From assembly GCF_003850565.1 (NCBI RefSeq), contig NZ_CP027706.1, positions 3,534,001 to 3,598,000 of the forward strand: a stretch of 64,000 nt of DNA. Reading direction: 5' to 3'. Source of the DNA: Pseudomonas sessilinigenes. Its GTDB lineage: Bacteria; Pseudomonadota; Gammaproteobacteria; Pseudomonadales; Pseudomonadaceae. Made by a program: the position numbers and the translations under genes. Shown piece by piece: positions 10,157-17,856 of the stretch. The stretch's first letter is position 1, and every line of letters starts with the position of its first letter. The notes under the pieces are model-generated. The model made no database searches and was not told the DNA's origin. It saw nothing but the letters and a program-made list of their open reading frames with translations.

Positions 10157-10848
10157 GCAGCAGCCCCCGCATCCTGATCGTCGAGGACGAAGCCAATATC
10201 CGCCGCTTCGTCGGTATCGCCCTGGAAGACGAAGGTTTCCAGGTGTTCGAGGCCGACAGCGTCAAGCGCGCGCTGATCCATGCGGCCAGCCGCCAGCCGG
10301 ACCTGGTGATCGTCGACCTGGGCCTGCCGGACGGCGATGGCAAGCAATTGATCAGCGAACTACGGGGCTGGCTGGCGGTACCGATCCTGGTGCTTTCGGC
10401 GCGGGATCGGGAAGCGGAGAAGGTCGCCGCCCTGGACGCCGGAGCCGACGATTACCTGGTCAAGCCGTTCGGCGTGCCGGAGCTGCTGGCGCGGATTCGC
10501 GCGCAACTGCGCCGCCATGGCCAGAGTGGGGCGGCAGCGGCCACCAGCAAGGTGAACTTCGGCGCCATCGAGGTGGACCTGGCGACCCATGAAGTGCACC
10601 GCGACGGACAGTTGGTGCACTTGACGCCAATCGAGTACCGCCTGCTTTGCGCGCTGATCCGCGGCCAGAGCCGGGTCCTGACCCATCGTCAACTGCTGCT
10701 GGAGGTCTGGGGCCTGGACTATGTCGACCGGGCCCATTACCTGCGGGTACACATGGCCCATCTGCGGCAGAAGCTGGAAGCCGACCCGGCCCAGCCCCAG
10801 CATCTGATTACCGAGTTGCAGGTGGGTTATCGCCTGGTGGGGCTCTGA
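10153..10848 (+). CDS. kdpE: KdpE response regulator
   Basis: 231-aa OmpR-type regulator. The receiver domain has the acidic pair in ILIVEDEANIRR, the phospho-acceptor Asp55 in LVIVDLGLPDGDG and the conserved Lys in DDYLVKPFG. The C-terminal winged helix (about 135-230) shows LTPIEYRLLCALIRGQSRVL and HYLRVHMAHLRQKLE. It activates kdpFABC-type operons. Translationally coupled to kdpD through a 4-nt overlap. The last 22 bases overlap a small gene on the other strand. Confidence 0.97.
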   Translation: MSSSPRILIVEDEANIRRFVGIALEDEGFQVFEADSVKRALIHAASRQPDLVIVDLGLPDGDGKQLISELRGWLAVPILVLSARDREAEKVAALDAGADDYLVKPFGVPELLARIRAQLRRHGQSGAAAATSKVNFGAIEVDLATHEVHRDGQLVHLTPIEYRLLCALIRGQSRVLTHRQLLLEVWGLDYVDRAHYLRVHMAHLRQKLEADPAQPQHLITELQVGYRLVGL

Positions 10849-10979
10849 GCCCGGGCCTGGCTAGCGTCTGATACGCGCTTGTCGCGACGGCGCTCGTGCA
10901 AGAAGTCGAGGTAGAAGGTGATGCCGCCGAAGGTGGCAATGGCGAACAACACGAAAAAACCGATCTGGGCAGAGCTCAT
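10827..10979 (-). CDS. 50-aa single-span membrane protein, unknown
   Basis: Short frame starting MSSAQIGFFVLFAIATFGG, followed by a Tyr/Leu/Asp stretch and a basic tail (HERRRDKR). It is preceded on its own strand by CCAAGGACC, a good ribosome site eight bases before the ATG. One hydrophobic N-terminal helix with a positively charged C-terminal side suggests a small inner-membrane protein. It converges with kdpE and overlaps its 3' end by 22 bases. I do not recognise the family. The start and ribosome site support a real gene, but its length keeps confidence moderate. Confidence 0.55.
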   Translation of the reverse strand: MSSAQIGFFVLFAIATFGGITFYLDFLHERRRDKRVSDASQARAQSPTRR

Positions 10980-11163
10980 GGTCTAGGTCCTTGGCAAGAC
11001 GCGGCGAAGCGTCGGGGAGCTGATAGATAGTCCCTCGGCGCGAGCCTGGCCAGGGCTTATATGAAAGCTTTACGGGGCGGCCAGCGAACGCTATGCCGGT
11101 CATACATATCGCCGGGTCCTTGCTAGAATCGGCCACCCCCAACTGACTTCAGGCTGGTGTTCC

Positions 11164-11661
11164 ATGACCGCTCCGACCCCGTTGATCCGCACCGTCCTGC
11201 CTGCCGACCTGGACCGCTGCTTCGCCATCGAGACCCTGGCCTACGAAGGCGACGAAGCGGCGACCCGGGACAAGATCGCCACGCGTATCGCCACCTGGCC
11301 CGAGGGTTTCATCGTCGCCGAGGTCGAGGGCGTGGTGGCCGGTTTCATCAACTCCGGCGCCACCTTAGAGGTGCAGATGGCCGACGAGGCCTTCAAGGAA
11401 CTGGTCGGCCACGACCCGGCAGGCCCCGAGGTGGTGATCATGTCGGTAGTGGTGCATCCGGACTTCCAGGGCCTGGGCTTGTCCCGGCAGTTGCTGGAGG
11501 CGTTCATCGCGCGCATGGCTGGCGCTGGCAAGGTGCGTATCCACCTGATGTGCAAGGAGCGTCATGTGCCGCTCTACGAGCGCTTCGGTTTCGTCTACCT
11601 CAAGGCATCGGCCTCGGACCACGGCGGCATGGCCTGGCATGAGATGGTGCGGGCTCTGTAG
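11164..11661 (+). CDS. GNAT-family N-acetyltransferase
   Basis: 165-aa protein with the GNAT fold. The first strand LIRTVLPADLDRCFAIETLA is followed by the central VVIMSVVVHPDFQGLGLSRQLL, which carries the acetyl-CoA pyrophosphate-binding Q-x-x-G-x-(G/S) loop, and the later LMCKERHVPLYERFGFVYL. It resembles the arylalkylamine-type GNAT proteins of proteobacteria. Substrate unknown. It stands alone with a terminator directly downstream. Confidence 0.88.
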   Translation: MTAPTPLIRTVLPADLDRCFAIETLAYEGDEAATRDKIATRIATWPEGFIVAEVEGVVAGFINSGATLEVQMADEAFKELVGHDPAGPEVVIMSVVVHPDFQGLGLSRQLLEAFIARMAGAGKVRIHLMCKERHVPLYERFGFVYLKASASDHGGMAWHEMVRAL

Positions 11662-11674
11662 TTCCGCCACCGCC

Positions 11675-11701
11675 AAAGGCCGCTATGTCGCGGCCTTTTT
11701 T
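11675..11701 (+). terminator. intrinsic terminator after GNAT gene
   Basis: AAAGGCCGC at 11675-11683 pairs with GCGGCCTTT at 11690-11698 across a six-base loop, and is followed by more T residues. It lies 13 nt after the acetyltransferase stop. Confidence 0.85.
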
Positions 11702-11826
11702 GTGCCTGCATGGTTGGTGTGGTTTTTTTTCACCTGCATTGTCGATTGTGCGAAACCCCAGGCGACTAGGGATGAATCGAGCAGCCTGCTCGGTGACATC
11801 CACTTCACCTTTCGAGGAATTTCGCC

Positions 11827-12261
11827 ATGTCCAATCCATCCAGTGAAGCCCGCGTACGCAGCCTGATCGACCACTGGCGGCAGGCGGTGATGGCCAGGGA
11901 TATCGAGCAGATCGTCAGCTTCTACGCCGATGACATCGTCTCCTTCGATGCGGTCGGCGCCCTGCAATTCAAAGGCAAGGAGGCCTACCGTGCGCATTGG
12001 CAGGCTTGCATGCAGGTCTGCCCAGGCCCTGGGATCTTCGAGTTCCACCAGCTACACGTGCAGGCCAGTGACGAGCTGGCGTTCGCCCATTGGCTGGCCC
12101 ATTGCGGCGGCACCGATGCCGACGGTGTGAGCAAGGCCTGCTGGATGCGGGTCAGTGCGGCCTACCAGTGCCTGGGCGGCCAGTGGCAGGTGGTGCACGA
12201 GCATTGGTCGGCGCCCTTCGATATGCAAACCGGCACTACCTTGTTCGACCTTGAACCTTGA
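11827..12261 (+). CDS. SnoaL/NTF2-like protein (YybH type)
   Basis: 144-aa protein with the NTF2-like cone fold as judged from SLIDHWRQAVMARDIEQIVSF (helix 1), YADDIVSFDAVG, KEAYRAHWQACM and the C-terminal WQVVHEHWSAPFD, which carries the conserved H-x-H of YybH-like proteins. Such proteins are small-molecule binders or isomerases; no specific substrate is visible. ATG at 11827 follows CGAGGAATTTCGCC. It heads the group that ends in an ECF sigma factor, whose families often travel with SnoaL, YCII and SRPBCC proteins. Confidence 0.85.
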   Translation: MSNPSSEARVRSLIDHWRQAVMARDIEQIVSFYADDIVSFDAVGALQFKGKEAYRAHWQACMQVCPGPGIFEFHQLHVQASDELAFAHWLAHCGGTDADGVSKACWMRVSAAYQCLGGQWQVVHEHWSAPFDMQTGTTLFDLEP

Positions 12262-12325
12262 GCCGCGGGTTCGCCAAAGGTCAAAACAGCGACCATAGTT
12301 GATCAGCCCGATCACGGAGACGTCC

Positions 12326-12670
12326 ATGAAATACCTATGCCTGGTGTACAGCGACGAACGACTGCTGCATAGCCTGCCCGACAGCCCGCGGGACGCCGAG
12401 TGCCTGGCCTATGCCGAGGCGGTACGCGACAGCGGGCGGATGCTCGCCGCCGAGGCCCTGCAATCGGTGCAGACCGCTACCACGGTGCGCATGCGCGGCG
12501 GCAAGCTGTCGATCACCGATGGCCCGTTCGCCGAAACCAAGGAACAGCTGGCCGGCTTCTACCTGATCGAAGCCCGCGACTTGAACGAAGCGCTCCAGGT
12601 CGCCGGACAGATCCCGGCGGCCAGGGTTGGCAGCGTGGAAGTGCGTCCGGTACGTGAGCTCAATCCCTGA
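12326..12670 (+). CDS. YCII-related DGPF-domain protein
   Basis: 114-aa protein beginning MKYLCLVYSDERL and carrying the signature ITDGPFAETKEQLAGFYLIE. This DGPF motif defines the DGPF branch of YCII-related proteins. ATG at 12326 is preceded by CGGAGACGTCC. Family knowledge: DGPF proteins are the characteristic genomic partners of ECF42 sigma factors and are probably their targets; no biochemical role is established. The gene sits two positions upstream of such a sigma factor here. Confidence 0.92.
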   Translation: MKYLCLVYSDERLLHSLPDSPRDAECLAYAEAVRDSGRMLAAEALQSVQTATTVRMRGGKLSITDGPFAETKEQLAGFYLIEARDLNEALQVAGQIPAARVGSVEVRPVRELNP

Positions 12671-12692
12671 TAACCCTAAAAGGAGTTTCGCG

Positions 12693-13184
12693 ATGACTTT
12701 GCAGACTGCGGGCCGTGGACCCGCCACCCATGAATTGTCCATCAGTCGGTTGATCGATGCTCCGCGCCGCAAGCTGTTTCGCGCCTGGACCGAACCGGCG
12801 TTGCTGGTGCAGTGGTGGGGCCCTCATGGCATGACCACTCCGGAGTGCGAAATGGACCTGTGGGTCGGCGGCCAGTTTCGTACCTTGATGCGCGCCCCGG
12901 ATGGCAGCGAGTACCCGACCATGGGGGTGTTCCTGGAGATCGACGCCCCCTCGCGGCTGGTGTTCACCGATGCCTATGTGCCGGGCTGGATTCCTTCCGG
13001 CAAACCCTTCATGACCGCCGAGGTGACGTTCGAGGAGCAGGGCACAAAAACCCTCTATACCGCCCGCGCCATGCATTGGACCGAAGCCGACCGCAAGGCC
13101 CATGAGGCCATGGGCTTCCACGAGGGTTGGGGGCAGAGCCTGGAGCGCCTGGTGACGCTGGTGACCCAGGGCATGCCGGACTGA
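12693..13184 (+). CDS. SRPBCC / AHSA1-like protein
   Basis: 163-aa protein of the START/Bet-v-1-like superfamily. Seen: ISRLIDAPRRKLFRAWTEPA, VQWWGPHGMTTPECEMD, VGGQFRTLMRAPDG, GVFLEIDAPSRLVFTDAY and the C-terminal helix GFHEGWGQSLERLVTLV, all typical of AHSA1-domain (ATPase-activator homologue) proteins. ATG at 12693 follows AAAAGGAGTTTCGCG. The stop codon overlaps the start of the sigma factor gene (TGATG), which implies translational coupling. The ligand is unknown. Confidence 0.9.
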   Translation: MTLQTAGRGPATHELSISRLIDAPRRKLFRAWTEPALLVQWWGPHGMTTPECEMDLWVGGQFRTLMRAPDGSEYPTMGVFLEIDAPSRLVFTDAYVPGWIPSGKPFMTAEVTFEEQGTKTLYTARAMHWTEADRKAHEAMGFHEGWGQSLERLVTLVTQGMPD

Positions 13185-14425
13185 TGCCGGGCCAGTCCGG
13201 TGGGGCGGTACGGGCGCTGGTGGAGCAGGTCTACCGCGAGCAGTCGCGACGCATCCTTGCCACCCTGATCCGCCTCCTGGGGGATTTCGACCTGGCCGAG
13301 GAGGCCTTGCACGAGGCCTTCTTCGTGGCGGTGGAGCGCTGGCAGGACGACGGCATCCCGGCCAACCCCAGGGCCTGGCTGGTGTCCGTCGGGCGCTTCA
13401 AGGCCATCGATGGCTTGCGTCGGCGGGCACGCTTCGCTGCTTCCCAGGCTGCCCTGGCCAACCAGTTGGAGCAATTGGAGCAGGAGGACTGGAGTGGCGA
13501 GGACGTGCAAGACGATCGTCTGCGACTGATCTTCACCTGCTGCCATCCGGCCCTGGCGGCGGATGCCCAGGTGCCGTTGACCCTGCGGGAAATCTGCGAC
13601 TTGAGCACCGAGGAAATCGCCCGGGCCTTCCTGGTTGCCCCGGCCACCATCGCCCAGCGCATCGTGCGGGCCAAGGCGAAGATCCGCGATGCGGCGATTC
13701 CCTACCAGGTACCGGCGCTGAACGAACTGCCCGAGCGCCTGGACAGCGTATTGCGCGTGATCTACCTGGTGTTCAACGAGGGTTATTCGGCCTCCCTTGG
13801 CGCCGAGCTGACCCGCGAGGATTTGACCTGCGAAGCGATTCGCCTGGGGCGCCTGCTCCTGGAGCTGCTGCCGGAGGCCGAGGTGATGGGGTTGCTGGCC
13901 CTGATGCTGCTGCACGAGTCGCGTCGGGCGGCACGGATGGGAGCCGATGGCGAGTTGATCCTATTGGAGAATCAGGACCGCTCCCTGTGGCAGCAAGCGT
14001 TGATGGACGAAGGCTGTGCGTTGGTGGAGCGTGGATTGCGCACCGGGCGCGGCGGCCCCTACTGCCTGCAGGCCGCCATTGCCGCCGTGCATGCCGAAGC
14101 GATTAGCGCGGCGCAGACCGACTGGCCGCAGATCGTTGGCTTGTACGATGTGTTGCTGCGCTTGCAGCCCTCTGCGGTGATCGAGCTCAACCGCGCGGTG
14201 GCCGTGGCCCAGCGCGATGGGCCGGCGGCTGGATTGGCGCTCGTGGAGATCATCCTGCAGCGTGGCGACCTTGAGGACTACCACCTGGCGCATGCTGCCC
14301 GTGCCGATTTCTGCCGCCAGTTGGGGCAGGTGGAGGCGGCGCGCGTGTCTTACCTGCGTGCCCTGGAGCTGGTTCGGCAAGCCCCGGAGCGACGGTTTCT
14401 CGAACGCCGCTTGCATAGCCTGTAG
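13184..14425 (+). CDS. ECF42-type RNA polymerase sigma factor with C-terminal extension
   Basis: 413-aa sigma factor, about twice the length of a simple ECF sigma. Region 2 is in residues about 10-75 (LATLIRLLGDFDLAEEALHE). Region 4 follows at about 100-165 (LREICDLSTEEIARAFLVAP, then a helix with IVRAKAKIRD). The remaining ~240 residues form the helical extension (DUF6596-like) with VFNEGYSAS, LLHESRRAARM and LNRAVAVAQRDGPAAGL. No anti-sigma gene is adjacent, which fits ECF42, where the extension itself is thought to regulate. The preceding DGPF protein is the expected partner. ATG at 13184 overlaps the SRPBCC stop. Confidence 0.92.
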   Translation: MPGQSGGAVRALVEQVYREQSRRILATLIRLLGDFDLAEEALHEAFFVAVERWQDDGIPANPRAWLVSVGRFKAIDGLRRRARFAASQAALANQLEQLEQEDWSGEDVQDDRLRLIFTCCHPALAADAQVPLTLREICDLSTEEIARAFLVAPATIAQRIVRAKAKIRDAAIPYQVPALNELPERLDSVLRVIYLVFNEGYSASLGAELTREDLTCEAIRLGRLLLELLPEAEVMGLLALMLLHESRRAARMGADGELILLENQDRSLWQQALMDEGCALVERGLRTGRGGPYCLQAAIAAVHAEAISAAQTDWPQIVGLYDVLLRLQPSAVIELNRAVAVAQRDGPAAGLALVEIILQRGDLEDYHLAHAARADFCRQLGQVEAARVSYLRALELVRQAPERRFLERRLHSL

Positions 14426-14444
14426 TGGCTATCGGAGGCTGCGG

Positions 14445-15299
14445 TTACTGCAGCATCCGCTCCAGCAGCCAGCTACCAGCCGGGCCGGGTGGGCGCAGGC
14501 GTGACCAGAGGGCGTCCACCACCACCGGGCGCGGCCAGCCCCGGACCTTGAGTTCCTGCAGCCTGCCGGCGCCGAAGTTGTCCACCAGCCAGCGTGGCAA
14601 CGGGGCCCAGCCAAAGCCGCCCTGGGCCATTTCCATCAGCATCAGGTAGCTGGGGGCCGACCAGACTCGCCCCTGGGAGCGGCTTTCATCGGGGTTGAGC
14701 ACGGTGGCCAGGCGCAGCTCCCGGTGTTGCCGCAGGGTTTGCTCATCGACGCGGTGCAGCTTGGCCAGGGGATGTTGGCGCGATACGAAGAGCGACACCT
14801 CGCCCTGCTCATCCATGGTCTTGTGCTCCAGGTCTGCTGGGTATTGGAGCTGCATTTCAGCAAAGGCGATCTGTGCCCGCCCACTCTGTACCAGGGCCAC
14901 CAGGTCTTCGCATTCGGCAATCAGGCATTCCAGCTCCAGGTCCGGGTAGCGCTGTTCGAAGGCGCTCAGGCAGCTTTCAAAACGATCGGACTGGTAGGTG
15001 TCGGAGAGGGCCACGGTGAGCCTCGCCTCGATGCCTTGGGACAGCTGGCTGGCGGCCATTTCCAGGCGGCTGGTGGCGGCGAGGATTTCCTCGGCGCGGC
15101 GCAGCAACACCTGCCCGGCTGGGGTCAGCCCGGGTTTGCGACTGGAGCGGTCGAACAACGGCACATCAAGATCGATTTCCAGGCTGGCTACCGCTGCACT
15201 GATGGTCGACTGGCTCTTGCCCAGCTTGCGCGCGGCGGCGGAGAACGAACCCTGGGTCGCGGCCTGGACGAATGCCAGCAGCACTTCGTTGGATGCCAT
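14445..15299 (-). CDS. LysR-family transcriptional regulator
   Basis: 284-aa LysR protein. The N-terminal winged HTH shows LLAFVQAATQGSFSAAARKL and KSQSTISAAVASLEIDLDVP, and the substrate domain follows (TVALSDTYQSDRFES). Divergent from the PACE efflux gene at 15389 with an 89-bp gap that contains two copies of ATTGATTAT (15327 and 15351), a possible operator. Regulation of the pump is inferred from the arrangement. The C-terminus (DALWSRLRPPGPAGSWLLERM) is typical of pseudomonad members. The effector is unknown. Confidence 0.93.
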   Translation of the reverse strand: MASNEVLLAFVQAATQGSFSAAARKLGKSQSTISAAVASLEIDLDVPLFDRSSRKPGLTPAGQVLLRRAEEILAATSRLEMAASQLSQGIEARLTVALSDTYQSDRFESCLSAFEQRYPDLELECLIAECEDLVALVQSGRAQIAFAEMQLQYPADLEHKTMDEQGEVSLFVSRQHPLAKLHRVDEQTLRQHRELRLATVLNPDESRSQGRVWSAPSYLMLMEMAQGGFGWAPLPRWLVDNFGAGRLQELKVRGWPRPVVVDALWSRLRPPGPAGSWLLERMLQ

Positions 15300-15388
15300 G
15301 ATGTATCGCCTTGATCGATGGTTATTGATTATGAAGTATCGATGAGATCATTGATTATCGCCAACACATTCACTCAAGGAGCGCGGCG

Positions 15389-15823
15389 ATGAGCCCACAC
15401 AAATCCCTGACCGAACGCATTGCCCAGGCCGTTGCCTTCGAATTGCTGGCGTTGTTGATCTGTACGCCCTTGCTGTCCTGGATCATGGACAAACCGATGG
15501 TGGACATGGGCGTGGTGACGCTGTGCATCGGTCTTTTGGCCCTGGCCTGGAACGTGTTGTTCAACAGTCTGTTCGACCGGGCGCTCAAGGGTCTGCGGCG
15601 GGTGCGTAATGGCTGGACCCGGGTGATCCACGCCTTGCTCTTCGAGGGTGGCCTGGTTGCGTTCGCCGTACCTTTGATTGCCTGGTGGCTGGATATCAGC
15701 CTGATGCAGGCGTTGATCCTCGACATTGGCGTGCTGTTGTTCTTCTTGCCCTACACCTATGTCTACCACTGGGCCTACGACCTGTTGCGGGACAAGTGGC
15801 TGCAAGTGCGGCTGGCCCATTGA
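15389..15823 (+). CDS. PACE-family biocide efflux transporter
   Basis: 144-aa inner-membrane protein with four predicted helices arranged as two tandem repeats, as in proteobacterial antimicrobial compound efflux (PACE/AceI) proteins. Characteristic residues include the Glu in helix 1 (AQAVAFELLALLICTPLL), WNVLFNSLFDRAL closing repeat 1, and LLFEGGLVAFAVPLIAWWL and FLPYTYVYHWAYDLLR in repeat 2. Family members export chlorhexidine, acriflavine or short diamines. Divergent from a LysR gene that probably controls it. Confidence 0.92.
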   Translation: MSPHKSLTERIAQAVAFELLALLICTPLLSWIMDKPMVDMGVVTLCIGLLALAWNVLFNSLFDRALKGLRRVRNGWTRVIHALLFEGGLVAFAVPLIAWWLDISLMQALILDIGVLLFFLPYTYVYHWAYDLLRDKWLQVRLAH

Positions 15824-15832
15824 GGGCCAGCT

Positions 15833-16480
15833 TCAGGTCGGGCCATGCAGTTTCTCGATGACATCCAGGTAGGCCGCCAATGCCCGCGGCACTTCTTCGA
15901 GCAATAACTCGCGCTTGAGCTCCTGGTGTTCCTGGGCCCGCTGGAACAGGCCCAGGGGCAGGCCGAGCAGCGCCTGCACGCAGGTCTCGCGCTGCCGGGC
16001 GCTGGCATTGGGCAGGCGCGCCTTCAATACCCGGTCATAGAGGTTCTGCATTTGTACGTGCAGGTCCGGGGCTTGCAATTGGCCCAGGGCATAGCCCGGA
16101 GTGAGCATCTGCAGCAGGTCGGGGTGCTGCTCGATGTACTGCAAGAGCGGCAAGGTGGTTTGTTCTATCACCTGCTGGGAACTCAAGCCCCGCCAATGAC
16201 TCTCATCGACGACATGCAACGGTTCGGCAATCGCGCTCATGGCGGCGATATGGCCCTGGCCCAGGGCTTCCAGTACCTGCTGCTTGTCGCTGAAAAAGTG
16301 ATAGAGCGAACCGATGGAGGTGCCAGCTTCCCGGGCAATACCGTGCATGGTCAGGTTCGATACCCCCAGTTGAATCAGCAGGCGTGCGCAGGCCTGGAGA
16401 ATGGCCGTGACCCGCTGGTGGCCACGAGTCTGCTTGGGCGTGCGCTGGAGCTTGGTGGAGGAGGGGGCTGTGTCGGTCAT
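15833..16480 (-). CDS. TetR-family transcriptional regulator
   Basis: 215-aa TetR protein with N-terminal HTH: VTAILQACARLLIQLGVSNL, then MHGIAREAGTSIGSLYHFFS and DKQQVLEALGQGH. The ligand domain shows no recognisable substrate motif. It converges on the PACE transporter gene with a 9-bp gap and is divergent from pqiA (154 bp), so pqiA is the more likely neighbour target. The N-terminal tail (MTDTAPSSTKLQRTPKQTRG) is basic and probably disordered. Confidence 0.92.
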   Translation of the reverse strand: MTDTAPSSTKLQRTPKQTRGHQRVTAILQACARLLIQLGVSNLTMHGIAREAGTSIGSLYHFFSDKQQVLEALGQGHIAAMSAIAEPLHVVDESHWRGLSSQQVIEQTTLPLLQYIEQHPDLLQMLTPGYALGQLQAPDLHVQMQNLYDRVLKARLPNASARQRETCVQALLGLPLGLFQRAQEHQELKRELLLEEVPRALAAYLDVIEKLHGPT

Positions 16481-16633
16481 GGTCGGCGAAGTTTTCCGGG
16501 GGCGCCTATTATGGCGTAGATGGTGGTGTCCAGTCCCCGGATAAAACTAGACACTGCCCTCTACTTTTGCTGAAAATACCCGGCGGCGAGAGCCTTCCTC
16601 TGTGCTCGCCAACCTTCCGGCTTTCTGAAGAAC

Positions 16634-17242
16634 ATGACTAATTCTCGCAACTGGATCATCTGCGAACACTGCGACTCCCTGTATGAGTCCGTGCCGCTCG
16701 GTAAAGGTCAGGCGGCGCAGTGTTCGCGCTGCGGTGCGCTGCTGGCCCGCGCCCGGCACCTGAACGTGCAGCAGTTGTTCGCCTTGTCGATCACCGCCGG
16801 GTTGCTGTTCGTCTTCGCCAATTTCTTCCCGGTGATCAAGATCAGCCTCGAGGGCCTGAGCAACGAAGCGACGCTCTGGCAATCGGTGGAGGCCCTGGCC
16901 CAGGGCCGGATCAGCCTGATCGCCGCGGTCACCGGCCTGACCATCATCCTCGCCCCGGGCCTGCAGATCGTCCTGTTGTGCTGGGTGCTGGGTTTTGCCA
17001 ATTTCGGCCGCGCCGCACCGGGGTTCAAGGCCTGCATGCGCGCCCTGGAGCACCTGCGGCCCTGGAGCATGCTCGAGGTCTGCCTGCTGGGAATCCTGGT
17101 GGCCATCGTCAAGCTGGCGGGCATGCTCGATGTGCATCCCGGGCTGGGGCTATGGGCATTGGCGATGCTGACGGTGCTGATCATCCTGATTTCCGGCAAG
17201 GACATCCGCTACCTCTGGGATGACCTGGAGGGTCGCTACTGA
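16634..17242 (+). CDS. pqiA: PqiA-type membrane protein, first copy
   Basis: 202-aa paraquat-inducible protein A domain. A cytoplasmic zinc ribbon, CEHCDSLY ... CSRCGALL (Cys pairs near residues 10-13 and 32-35), is followed by about four membrane helices. E. coli PqiA has two such halves in one chain; here the halves are two genes, this one and the next, overlapping by one base (stop 17242, start 17242). PqiA works with PqiB and PqiC in lipid transport between inner and outer membrane. Divergent from a TetR gene. Confidence 0.92.
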   Translation: MTNSRNWIICEHCDSLYESVPLGKGQAAQCSRCGALLARARHLNVQQLFALSITAGLLFVFANFFPVIKISLEGLSNEATLWQSVEALAQGRISLIAAVTGLTIILAPGLQIVLLCWVLGFANFGRAAPGFKACMRALEHLRPWSMLEVCLLGILVAIVKLAGMLDVHPGLGLWALAMLTVLIILISGKDIRYLWDDLEGRY

Positions 17243-17856
17243 TGAGCACGCCGCCCTATGCCCGGGACCATCAACTCAAGCTGTGCCATACCTGCGGCCA
17301 GGTCTGCCAGGCATCCGAGCACTATTGCCCGCGTTGCGATTCGGCGGTGCATGCGCGCAAGACCAACAGCCTGTCGCGCACCTGGGCCTTGCTCCTGGCC
17401 AGCCTGATCTTCTACATCCCGGCCAACCTGTTGCCGGTGATGCACACCAATATCTTTGGCAATGCCAGCGAGAACACCATCATGAGTGGCGTGGTGGAGT
17501 TCTGGAAAGCCGGTTCCTGGGACATCGCGCTGCTGATCTTCATCGCCAGCGTGGTGGTGCCGGGCATCAAGTTCTTCGTCCTCGGCATTCTCCTGGTGAC
17601 CTGCCAGCGCCGCTCGCGCTGGGCCCAGCGCGAGCGGGCCAGGTTGTATCGCTTCGTCGAGGTGATTGGCTACTGGTCGATGCTCGATGTGCTGGTGGTG
17701 GCCCTGGTGGCGGCCCTGGTGCAGTTTCGTGCCTTGAGCTCCATCGACCCGCGCATGGGCATTCTGTTTTTCGGTTTGGTGGTGGTGCTGACGATGTTCG
17801 CCGCCATGAGTTTCGATCCCCGGCTCATCTGGGATGTAGAGGTTGAAGATGTCTGA
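17242..17856 (+). CDS. pqiA: PqiA-type membrane protein, second copy
   Basis: 204-aa homologue of the preceding protein. It has its own zinc ribbon (CHTCGQVCQASEHYCPRC, residues about 14-31), then LLASLIFYIPANLLPVMHTN, typical of PqiA domains, and about four membrane spans. It overlaps the previous gene by one base and pqiB by eight bases, so the set is translationally coupled. Together the two proteins correspond to the two halves of E. coli PqiA. Confidence 0.92.
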   Translation: MSTPPYARDHQLKLCHTCGQVCQASEHYCPRCDSAVHARKTNSLSRTWALLLASLIFYIPANLLPVMHTNIFGNASENTIMSGVVEFWKAGSWDIALLIFIASVVVPGIKFFVLGILLVTCQRRSRWAQRERARLYRFVEVIGYWSMLDVLVVALVAALVQFRALSSIDPRMGILFFGLVVVLTMFAAMSFDPRLIWDVEVEDV

